In this document: piece after piece, positions 12,407 through 24,652 of the stretch | Numbering within the stretch: position 1 is the stretch's first letter | Layout: the number at the start of each line of letters is the position of its first letter | From: Cryptomeria japonica | Taxonomy: Eukaryota > Streptophyta > Pinopsida > Cupressales > Cupressaceae | Length of the DNA stretch: 64,000 nucleotides | Reading direction: 5' to 3' | Assembly (NCBI RefSeq): GCF_030272615.1 | Contig: NC_081414.1 | Span: 237,014,233-237,078,232 of the forward strand | Notes under the pieces: model-generated | Seen by the model: the letters and a program-made list of their open reading frames with translations, nothing else | Told to the model about the DNA's origin: nothing | Databases searched by the model: none | Program-made: the position numbers and the translations under genes

Positions 12407-14893
12407 CTAATCTAATGAATCTCGTGGATCAACTCTAACCCTTATTGTGTCAAGTATTGCCTCGTGGTTAGATTCACAAACTTTCCATAAATTCTTTTTG
12501 AGTGGTCTACCATGATATTTAATCAAGTGAATATTCGCTGCAACAATAAGGTTAGAGTAATGAAGAATATGCTTGTGCATGTCGAAATTTGAACAACCAA
12601 ACATCAATTTTTTTCATGGGGTACCTTCGAAGCTATGTTCCTATTACAACAATAGACCCTGTTGGGTACTCAATACCCTCTCCATCAATGATTGCGGTTG
12701 TCAATTTTTTTTTTGCCTCAATGCAGTGACAAAAAATAATTTGTCCCTTCTTCATTGTTTTCATCAACAATAACTTCATGCACATGACTTGCATTTTATT
12801 GAATGATAAATTAGTACCAAAAATAACGAAAATGAAATAAAATGAGTTAAAATTTTCCAATAACTAAGTAACATTCAATAATACTTGGTTGCACTAAGTC
12901 AGATACATGGTCAAAATCCACATAAACTTCAATCTGGTTCAACTATAGTGGTTTGGGAAGTTGATATGTATCAATTGGAACTAAAGGTTACACGACCATC
13001 CATCAACCCACTCATATGATTCACAATCATCCCACATTAAATCCATGCATGATGAGAAAAACATACCGTTTGTCTATTATAAATAATTGGTGACCTTGCA
13101 TCTAAGCTTCTAAATGAGTGCAAGTCACTTGATCCTATAATTGTGCAACAATCTACATAGCTTGCAACATCAGGTTCACGTATCAAACAAAAATATCTAG
13201 AAATGGTAGAATTACCTTGATTACCTGGTCCAATTGTCGAGTTACATCATTGCATAATGGTTGTTGCATCTATTAAATTAGCACCGCCTTCATACTTTAG
13301 CTCTTCTCTAGCAAGAGCTCTTTTTACACATGCATCCACACCATTGTTCTTTCCCTTTCCATGTCCAGCCTCAGTAAAATTCCAAAAATGTTATACGGTA
13401 GTCCTCATATGCATCCCACTGAACCAATAGAACATCCTTGCATTCTTGAATTGTAATGCGCAATTATCTGACCATATGATGTGTTGGTTGTAACTAATAT
13501 TCCTTTCCCTTAAATTCACATAATAAAACTGAAAGCATCCTTGCACAAACTCTGTCATATGACTAAGATCGTCGCTTATGTAGAAGTGATATTCTCTTAC
13601 CATCTATCTATCCTACTCCGTGCTATCATGTGCATGCATGAATGCTATGTGTACAAAAATAGTTACCTGTTGAGAGTGATAATATTGGGATTGCACTTTA
13701 TTATGAGGTTGTAACTTATAATTCTCTACAAAACCTATAATAGAGACTATGGTATCAAGAGGAAATGTATCCTTACATATCTTAAATTTATCATCCAACC
13801 ACCGTGCTCTATGTGTATATATCATGTAGTCATAAATTAGTTTCTCCTAAAAAACACTCATAAATTGTGTTATGGGTAAATCTTGACTCACCAACTCACA
13901 TCTCTTCAACTCTTCTCCATATTTAACCCCACATGTGATCGACTTGTCTTTTCCATAAGAGGTTAGTGTCTTTCCAATTTCATGTGTACTCTCTAAATGT
14001 ATACATCTTTGCAACTTTTGCAAACCACCACATGTAGAACACGAGCCTTTCAAACACATAATATTATAGAAGGTGTATCCATCATCTCTTTGACATAATA
14101 CACTTGAAATAAATTCTCTTGATGACTTTGGAGGTGCTTGTATACCACATTCTTGCAAACACATTGTTAGTGTGCAAAGGACAACATATATGAGAATATA
14201 TATCATAATGCATGGAAAATTCAATATGCATTCTACAACAACACGTAGTGTGTGCATGATTTATCTTAACATAAAGGGGTTTTGCCATCTCAAAAAACAT
14301 TTGGCTAATTCTTATTTGAGGATATGCTTGAATGAATTTCTTGAATTTTTTTATTTGAGTCATATCCAAAAAGTGCTTCGGATGTGGCTCACAATTTCTT
14401 GATATGATTCTCCTTCTAAAAGCATCTCTTTGATTGGGTGAAACTCTTATGTTGTCATGCCAAAAAATTTCAATTGATTGTCTTTATGCATCAACACCAA
14501 CTTTGTCTTTTCGTGGAAGTCTACCTGAAAATGCCCAAAGATAATTATTGTTAGGATCCTCAAGTTTGTCTTGCCTCCCTAAGGCATGGTGTAGTGTTCT
14601 TCTACTTATCTTTAATGACTTGTTTTGATTATTAAATGAGACTTTTTACTTTGTTTTCTCATTATGGTTGACGTAAGAACACGTCGAGTAACATTTGCAT
14701 CTTTAAAGTGTGATGTTGAACCAATTGTTTGATATGCATCAAATAGATTTCTTACTATAATTTTTTCACCATCACTTTTAGATGATCTTAAGCCAATGAT
14801 TTTCACTATTTCTCTATAATTTATATTTCTTATCATTTCAACAACTAATTGGCATCTTGCAATTTGATTTAAGCTCTCAAAATAATTTTCCAT
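12407..14893 (-). pseudogene. Decayed transposase with SDNC..QFK / GHGKG signature
   Basis: Minus-strand coding remnant broken into several frames. In order from the N-terminal side: a block starting MENYFESLNQIARCQ (14893-14612); a Cys-rich block, GSCSTCGGLQKLQRC (about 14060-13990); YTHRARWLDDKFK (near 13820); YISDDLSHMTEFVQGCFQ (near 13580); WSDNCALQFKN followed by MFYWFSG (near 13470-13410); NFTEAGHGKGKNNGVDACVK (near 13390-13330), then REELKYEGGANL. The Asp-rich FYISDD and WSDNC motifs and the conserved HGKG block look like an RNase H-fold DDE/D transposase, and I associate the pattern with uncharacterised element proteins of land plants and other eukaryotes. At least four frame breaks are present, so it is non-functional in this copy. 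The superfamily is not identified. Confidence 0.55.
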
Positions 14894-15534
14894 ATTTTTT
14901 TAGCCATTCTACAACAAGTGCATCGGGAATTTTTATCACGCATTGGCTTAAAAATATTTTTCATCAATGTCAATTATATACTTTGATTTTCTACAAATAA
15001 TTCTAGGAGGTGTTAATATTGTTGCATGTTCTTGGCTTGCTTGCATTAAGTACATTTATTTGATCATTGATTAGCACTTCTTCCTGGTTTGCATTCAATT
15101 CATTCGATCCATGCAATTGAGCTGGTGTAGATGGCATACCTTCTCCTCCCAATTTTCTCATTTCACATAGTCTTTTCATGTGCTCCTTCTGCCTTTCCTT
15201 TGCTACCTCTTGTGATTCAATGGTTCCTCACTTGTTCCTTCTCATCGTGATTATGAATTGTTCTAAATAATATCATATATATTACTAAATATTATACAAA
15301 ATAAACAAACAAAATATTTCATTTAACTATGGAATCAATGAATTTGGCAATCAAAAGCATAAATGAAACAAAAAAAACATTAAAAATGTCGAACTAATAA
15401 TGCATTTCAATCATTTGAGATCATATAAAACAAAAGTAATCATACACTATCCAAGAATGTCGTGGGTGAAGACAATTTCAATGGGCCCTTCACCAAAAAT
15501 TATTTTTTTGGCCATTATGAAACCACATATAATG
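14894..15534. other. Upstream region of the transposase remnant
   Basis: On the minus strand a charged stretch (KERQKEHMKRLCEMRKLGG, near 15200-15140) may be the transposase N-terminus, but no start codon or continuous frame is clear. The rest is AT-rich. Confidence 0.35.
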
Positions 15535-15850
15535 TCAAAAACCCGTTCGCATTCTTATTATAAAAAACCTCGTATCAATTATTGACAATATAAACAAAAG
15601 GAGGGGAAGAATTGCAATGACTGTATATAGTGTCAATAACCCATACACAGTCTTTCCACTAAAGACATGAGTGTATAGTGAAAGAAACCCATACGGGGTA
15701 TTGACACTATAGACAAAGGGAGGGGAAATGCCGCAATGCCTATAGTGGCAATAACCGGTACACAATTTTGACACCATAGACATAAATATATAGTGAAAAA
15801 AACGCGTATGGGGTATTGACACTATAGAAGAGGGGAGATTAGTGGAACAT
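15535..15850. repeat. Right subterminal repeats, ~120-bp unit
   Basis: Two and a half diverged copies of a unit containing ATAGTGTCAATAACCCATACAC, TATAGTGAAAGAAACCCATACG and GGGGTATTGACACTATAGA. The embedded AACCC(A/G)TAC motif also occurs near the left TIR, which supports transposase-binding subterminal repeats. Confidence 0.6.
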
Positions 15851-15854
15851 ATTT

Positions 15855-18245
<2,391 letters not shown>

Positions 18246-19272
18246 TATATGAATATATGTATGCGTACTTATGTCAAATTATATATGAATATATTCTATG
18301 TTAACATATGTGAATTTTAAAGAACATAACTTGTATGTGTTATTATGTAAATAAAACTATGTACAAATTATTATTATGTACAAAAACCCATATGTGTTAT
18401 TATACTTAATAATAATCAGTACATGTTATTTGAATATTAAAAACCCGTATTGTTTTTGCCTTGTACTTAGGCTTGGATAACAAGGCTGAGGCTTGGGTGT
18501 GTTATTTCCCTCCTTTTTACATATTTTCTTCTTCCAATTTGGTTTCTCAACTTCATCGCCATCAAGTTTACACATTATCAAGTGGGTATTTGTAAAATTG
18601 CCACCATAATTTCACCCATCTTCTGAGCTTTCTAGCCATATAATTTTTTAAAAATTTGAACAATGTTAACATATTAATCTTGAATTTGTTTTACCAGTGT
18701 CTCCAGAGTTCTCAGAGACAAACGCGTACCATTTTTTTAATAACTTTTGAAGTACTTATCCAAATTTGAAAAAAATTATATATTATTGTTCTGCATTTCA
18801 TTCTTTACACTTTAAAAAAATAAATTGAATTTTTGATTATTTTGGTGCAAGTTATGTGATGCACATGAACATGTACTTAATTTTCAAGATGCTTTCACTT
18901 TGAAAAATCATAAAAAAAAGTACTCAACAAAAAATTACAAAAAATACACAACTTTTAGTGTTGTCTCTTAACTATCTTTCTACCAAAGGGTTTTTAAAAA
19001 TACTAAATGCAACTATAATTTTTTTGATGTGCATGCCAGACACTATGTTATGTTTTGACGAAAAAACAAGAACACTTTTGTGTGCGCACAAGATTTAGCC
19101 CACTTAATCTTATCCAATTTTAAAAAACCTTAGTAGTTTGGAAACTAGATTCAAAGTACTACAATCTTTGTTCTTTGGGTATCTTCAAATTTTGAGTGGA
19201 CGAGTCTCAAATTGCTCCTCCAAGTTCAGGTTTAGCTAATTTTTTAAAAAAAGGTGTCCACTTATACCCCCC
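18246..19272. other. Right subterminal region of the large transposon
   Basis: No gene. ACCCATATGTG and AACCCGTATTG motifs near 18390 and 18443 continue the subterminal motif series. The remainder, up to the TIR, is AT-rich with A-runs. Confidence 0.5.
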
Positions 19273-19302
19273 TTTTTGTTCACCATCTTGGTGCACTTAC
19301 CC
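19273..19302 (-). repeat. Right terminal inverted repeat
   Basis: It ends ...GGTGCACTTACCC at 19302, the complement of the left end with one mismatch in about 30 bp. It is followed by AATA. Confidence 0.8.
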
Positions 19303-19450
19303 AATAAGCATACCTGCATAGTAAGCATTATTAATAAAAAAACTAATGAGAATACTTGAATTGTAAGCATTATTAACAAAAAACTAATAAGCACACCTGC
19401 ATAGTAAACATTATTAATAAAAAAAACTAATAAGCATACCTGCATAGAAT
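19303..19450 (+). repeat. 42-bp tandem repeat (ATAAGCATACCTGCATAG...)
   Basis: About 3.5 copies of a 41-43-bp unit: ATAAGCATACCTGCATAGTA, then AGCATTATTAATAAAAAAAC. Related sequence lies just left of the transposon (6497-6542) and, inverted, inside the LINE at 24565-24650. The transposon therefore appears to have landed in a copy of this repeat. Confidence 0.7.
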
Positions 19451-19744
19451 GAAAAAAACTGAGGGCTATTAACACTAATAGATCTAATAAAATCCTACTC
19501 AAGATTTACTCTTCCACTGCCTCTATGGGGCTCTTAAAGAAAACAATCCTCACATTTTATACTACATACGCCACTCTTCCACTATTTTGTGTGATTCTTC
19601 CACTCTTTTGACAAATATTACTTGGCACTCTTTTGCAATGGTCTTGACAATTTTATTCCTCTCTTTAGCCAACACTACCGTACTTGCTAGCTTACTTAAT
19701 GCGAATGGGCATCAAATTTATTCTAAATGGGTTTTTGTTTACAC
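19451..19744. other. Non-genic sequence
   Basis: AT-rich, with a short open frame (19587-19820) that has no recognisable domain and overlaps the hairpin arm. It is not considered a gene. Confidence 0.45.
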
Positions 19745-20003
19745 AAGTTTTACAATCCATTATGTGATTGTAGACACCCTCGACATAAAAATTACCAATT
19801 ATGCTCACTTCTGGTTTTGATTGTGCGTGTTTGTTTGCACCAATACTTCGAATCACACTCTATGATCCATCATCAGGATGATAGAAAGCTCAAGGAGTAG
19901 AAAAATGAAAGCTCAAGGTGTGATCTGAAATGTTGATGCAAACAAACACACATAATCAAACCAATAGCGAGCATAATTACTAATATGGATTGTGGAAAAC
20001 TAA
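19745..20003. repeat. Long imperfect inverted repeat (foldback)
   Basis: The left arm 19791-19858 (ACCAATTATGCTCACTTCTG ... TTGTTTGCACCAATA ... AATCACAC) pairs with the right arm 19918-19985 (GTGTGATCTGAAATGTTGAT ... AGCGAGCATAATTACT). Outside them, AGTTTTACAATCCAT (left) and ATGGATTGTGGAAAACT (right) extend the pairing. The loop is about 59 bp and holds a repeated GAAAGCTCAAGG. A relative of the arm-plus-loop sequence occurs at 55520-55590 (GCATCAACATTTCGGATC, CCACCATCAGGATG), so this is a member of a dispersed family. Confidence 0.7.
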
Positions 20004-20183
20004 TATCTTTAATAAAAATTACCTCAAATTTTATTTCGAAGGAGGTCTCTTAAAACAAATAACAAAATACAAATAACTTGGGATAAACTTCAACAACAAG
20101 CACAATTGAGAAACATGTAGAAGGAAGATAATTTTACAAGGATGGAGAACACCCTTTGCATTTTAGAATATAAGTAGAAAGAC

Positions 20184-20463
20184 TAGATTATGGGATTGGA
20201 AAATTCTTCAGATTTTATATAGGTTATTAGTGATTACAGTGGTTCTTTATAGTTGTGAAATGTGGGCTAGTAGCACACCACAAATAAAATGGAGACAAAT
20301 ATTAGGGATTCAAGAGCATTTGATTACAAGAAAATTCAAAATAAACGTGTATATTCCTTGTGATGTGCTTTTAGTAGAAACAAACACCTTCCCTATCAAT
20401 CAAGGTTGTCTAAAGAATGAACAAATGGATGCAAATAGTCTACTTAAGGTTGTCATGAAATAA
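20184..20463 (+). pseudogene. LINE reverse transcriptase C-terminal fragment
   Basis: One frame reads TRLWDWKILQILYRLL, then VVLYSCEMWASSTPQIKWRQ, then LGIQEHLITRKFKI, typical of the segment just after the RT catalytic core in plant LINE polyproteins (LYGCEVWG...WRKIE.IQK..IT..KIK). Upstream in the same frame there are stop codons and no YxDD box, and downstream it ends at 20463. It is a short dead fragment on the plus strand, of a different LINE type from the minus-strand L1-like copies. Confidence 0.6.
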
Positions 20464-21699
20464 GTTTTGAATAAATGAAAGAGGGCTTAGATGAAACAAA
20501 GCATTAAATTGATTAATAAATGTAATATCAAATCAAAACATGCCCAAAAATAACAGACACAAGTACATTTGTTACGAAATATTATTTTAAGGGGAAAGAT
20601 GAAATATTATTTTAATGAATTAAATCCTACACATGATCACCAACACCAAAAAAACTATATACAAACAAATATCAAGTTGAGGTAAAGATTGTCCTATATC
20701 AATCGAGGGCTAACTCACATCACCTTTGATGCAGAAAATACAAAAAGAAGCGACCAAAATAAAAATGAGAAGAGAGGATATATATATTATATTTTGGATA
20801 TTCAAAATAATTTAATAGTTTATACTTGCAAGACATATAAGAAATTTCAAACCAAATATACTAAATTCATTAATAGATCCATTAAAAACAACAAAATTCA
20901 TCATCAAACTTTGTAACAAAAATAAATATAAAAAAAATATGTTAACAATCCCATAAACTAATTTTTTTTTTATGGAGGTCCACACCTGCGAACACAATAG
21001 CCCAACAAGGGCATGAAACCTGCGAGCACACTAACCCAACAAGGGTTTTCATAGAGTAGTTTTTGCCACATGTTATAGGGGCATGAGCCTATAGATTGAA
21101 ACCTCTTCGACTAAGAACTAAGGACCGAGGGATATCTATTTCACCAAATTCGTTCGAGGTACGACATCGATACGATGTTAGAGCTTTACACTCAACAAGA
21201 CTTGATCCCTAACGAACTCATTTAGAACCATTCAACTTCATCGTAGACCAAAGACCCATAGCCATATAAGCTACTTTAACTTAGTTGACTTGAAAAGTTA
21301 TTTCTGTTCTATAGACACTTTCCCACCGGGAAGCAAAGGCCGATCATCATCTTTAACATCTAAGGTCCCGCTTGCAAAAGAAAAAAATAAAGCCGAGGAA
21401 GACATAATGTGAAGCCAAAGAAATGGAAGCTCTTTACAAAAGAACATACACGTCTCTTCTCAACCGTCCATCTTCACCGGGTTGCTGACGTATACAGTGA
21501 TCTGACGGCTAAGGTTTCACAAATCTCTCAATAAAGCCGATACGCGGCGGCAAAGTCTGCGTTAACTTAGTAATCAACGAGAACGTCAATCGCCGTGAAA
21601 AAGAAGACGCTCCTAGATGACGGATGCTGACTTTACCGTGAACTGACGTGAAAACATATACACGCTGTGTATACGCCACAGCCGTAGTTTCTTCTACTC
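20464..21699. other. Upstream region of the SAM-domain gene
   Basis: No coding sequence recognised. From about 20970 the sequence becomes less AT-rich, with a duplicated block (CACACCTGCGAACACAATAG / AACCTGCGAGCACACTAACC, each followed by CCCAACAAGGG). 21300-21690 is GC-richer and precedes the inferred 5' UTR, so it probably contains the promoter. AAACATATACACGC near 21650 is only a weak TATA candidate. Confidence 0.45.
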
Positions 21700-21812
21700 T
21701 TCCTTCTTTCTTTGTGGCTTCTGTTCATAGCAAACGATCGTGCAGAAGATCCATAGAATCATTCCTATATACACACCAGATAACAATTTGAATTTTCGTC
21801 ATAGTGAAAGAG

Positions 21813-22069
21813 GTGGGTTAATTTTCTTGGAAATTCTCCTTATTTTCTTACAAACCTTGCATTTTGCTTGAGCTAGGGCATTCATATATTACATTTTTTA
21901 TGTTTTGATGGAATATTAAATTTAATTTGGTAGATCCATTCATATATTAGGTTTACTGCCTGGGTTTAGGGTTATCATTACTGTTAAACGAACATTTTGA
22001 TCTATTTTTTGCCCTTGTTATAAAAGCTCGAATGTGTTAAAATAAACATTTATTTATTTTTTATTTCAG
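21813..22069 (+). other. 5' UTR intron of the SAM gene
   Basis: Donor AAAGAG|GTGGGT at 21813 and acceptor TTTATTTCAG|GG ending at 22069 bound 257 bp of T-rich sequence. The downstream ATG at 22098 is the first one after the acceptor. A leader intron would fit the purine-rich end of the preceding exon and is common in plant housekeeping genes. Confidence 0.6.
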
Positions 22070-22097
22070 GGTTTAGAGTGTGGCAGAGAACAATAAT

Positions 22098-22207
22098 ATG
22101 TATTCAGATAGAGTTGCGGCAACCGGCAGGAAAAGGTCCGTAAAGGATCGCTTGGGAGGCGGTGCTGATAGTGCCCCCACGTATGCCGGTCAGAGCACTC
22201 TTAAACG
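22098..22207 (+). CDS. SAM-domain protein, coding exon 1
   Basis: Codes for residues 1-36 plus two bases of codon 37. It begins MYSDRVAATGRKRSVKDRLG, a basic, Arg/Lys-rich N-terminus resembling the start of plant SAM proteins (MY.DR.....KRS.KDRL). The start ATG at 22098 was chosen because it is the first ATG after the UTR acceptor and gives this conserved start. Donor ACG|GTATGT at 22208. The next exon lies 26.9 kb away, and the phase (split Arg codon CG|C) matches it exactly. Confidence 0.8.
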
Positions 22208-23470
22208 GTATGTTTTTTTAATAATTGCTCACTTTTAACCCGTATTTTTTTTAAAAGAAAAAGATATTAGGGTTATGTACGTAGGGTTCAATTTAGATAT
22301 AATGTTACAGCTTAGGGTTCAGTCGTTTCTTCTCATTACTATTGATCTTCGCTTTTGGGGGCATTGGATTGCACTAGTTTATTTCCAGGTATTTAATGTA
22401 TATTTGGAGTAATTTTGCTGTAGTTTCTAATACTGAAGTGAAAAGTGTACCAATTGTTGTACCCCAATTCTAGGTTGATAAAACATTACATTTAACAACG
22501 ATATTATCAATTGCTTCAAACCTTTACTTTATGATATGCCCAGTAGTGAGAACCGAAGCGTCAGGCTTGAATTTGTACAGATTTTCAGATGGCTCAACTA
22601 AAATAATTGGAAATCAAACAAAATTTATCATTCGGTAAGCTTGTCTGTATAATCTGTGTATAAGATTTTGTCCAAACGATCTTTGCCAAATGGTCTTCGG
22701 CACAATTTATAAAAATAATATAAACATTCAAAAATTCAGAAATACTAATATTATGAGCAATACCAGTAATTTTGTAATTTATAGTCTAAATGTTGGAGTA
22801 AACTAATGGACAAGTGGATATCTAACATCTTAAAGATTTAAAGTATATAAACGGTTTCCCGTTAGGAAAGTATACATGCAAATTTATATGTAACTTGTAA
22901 GGGTACTTGATTTTATAAACTGCTGTTGGTTATGGATTCCTTGTTGCCAATCATGCCAGTGGCTCCTAACTGTGAAGGATTTTTTTAAAATGGGTTAGAT
23001 ATTTTGTTGCATCTGAAGGCAGAATGAACATAGCATAAGGAGTTGTTAGTCCAACCAAAACTTCTATACCTGCACATGCTGTCAACCACAGGAAAGAAAC
23101 ACTAGCTCTGAAGTTTTGAATCGCGGTTTTACACGAGAAATTTGAATAAACACAATGAGGAAGCTTGTGATAGACAATATATGAAAAAACAGCTGGTGAC
23201 AGACAATAAATGAAAATTGTTTTGTTTCACCAGTTCAGAAATTGTGGATGTGTGAGTAAAGAAACTCTTAAGCATAAAACTGGATCTTTGATAGCATTAT
23301 AAAAATATGATGACTAGGTTAGAATAAGAAATCACAGATTCATAACTATAGTGGAATTTTTTTTCTGAGAACTATGGATGCCCACTTAGGTCAATTATAT
23401 CCACGGACATCATGGATGCTGCATTTGGCCACTAAAAAGATTTTCTTTAACAGTTGTGATCCAATAAATA
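22208..23470 (+). other. Intron 1, 5' part without recognised element
   Basis: T-rich intronic sequence after the exon 1 donor. No open frame or repeat recognised up to the LINE poly(A) end. Confidence 0.5.
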
Positions 23471-23994
23471 TCTTTTTTTGAAAAAGGAAGGGTAAAAATT
23501 TATTAAATCAGAGGAGGACAAATAATACAACCCACAAAGGGCCCATCCAAATCAACAACCCAGAGAGTTCCAGCAACAAAGAGACTTCACCACCACAGAT
23601 CACCAAAAAAGTATTATTCAGACATATCCTCCTGAATTAACTCATCTAACTCCTGGGAACAAGCCAAATCCAGTTGCTCCCTTTCACCAACATTCCAACC
23701 AAATATAGGCTTAGAGGCCCTTTAGCTAGGCAATCAGCCACCTTATTCCACTCCCTTGTGATATAAACAAAGGAAATAAAGTCCAAAGACCTAGTTTACA
23801 AAAGAATTTGCTGCACAATAGAAGCCAATTGCCAATTAGCACCCTCAAGCTCTTGCTTGTTTAGAAGATTAATTAAAATTTGAGAATCTAACTCACAAAT
23901 AAATTTGCGCCATCCAAGAGCACACACTCTTTCCAAAGCACATAGAATAGCCAGCACTTCCATAAGATTATTGGACTACTACGCTCCTTTATTG

Positions 23995-24212
23995 ATGCAG
24001 AAGAAGAAAAGAGTCTTGCCAAAGCTATCCCTTCCAATTCCACCAATGCCAACATGCCCAAGATTGCCCCGAGAAGAACCATTTGTGTTGATTTTGAAAA
24101 CGTATGCAGAAGAAGAAGAGAGTCTTGCCAGAGCTATCCCTTCCCATTCCACCAATGTCAACATGCCCAAGAGTGCTCCGGGAAGAACCATCTGTGTTGA
24201 TTTTGAAAATGG
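23995..24212 (-). repeat. 109-bp tandem duplication in the LINE RNase H domain
   Basis: ATGCAGAAGAAGAA(A/G)AGAGTC begins at 23995 and again at 24104. The two 109-bp copies both contain AGAAGAACCAT(T/C)TGTGTTGA. They cover the INTDGSSR start of RNase H, so this motif is encoded twice, and because 109 is not a multiple of three the duplication breaks the frame. Confidence 0.85.
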
Positions 24213-24561
24213 AGGGAACCAACAATCATCTCTTTGGGTTTTCCTTATAGGAGCATGTTTTCCTTCAAAAAAAAGAAGCCTCAAGCCATTTGCAGTCAAC
24301 CCCAAACATTGTTGCAACCCAACCTCACTAGGCTCCAAAGGAACTTCCATGTCACATTTTGCACATATCGTTTCCAAAACCATGCCAGTAATTCTAATCT
24401 AGAGCTGTTAGACCCACAAATTCCTACCTTGAAAACTTCTATGGTTCCTTTCTAGCCAAATCTGCTAAATGATGCAAGAAGGACCAATATTCTAGGCCAC
24501 TTGAAGAATTGAAGCTTTAGCTGGCGGCCTTCCTAGACCATTCCAAAAATTAATCATACTA

Positions 24562-24652
24562 TGTAGGTGTGCTTATTTGTATTTTTTATTAATAATGTTT
24601 ACTATGCAAGTATGCTTATTCGTTTTTATTAATAATGCTTACAAAGATAAAT
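24562..24652 (-). repeat. Inverted copies of the 42-bp ATAAGCATAC repeat in the LINE
   Basis: Two units of TATTAATAATG(T/C)TTAC plus (G)TGTGCTTATTTG / GTATGCTTATTCG, the reverse complement of the array at 19303-19450. They sit at the junction where the LINE lost its post-RT region. Confidence 0.75.
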
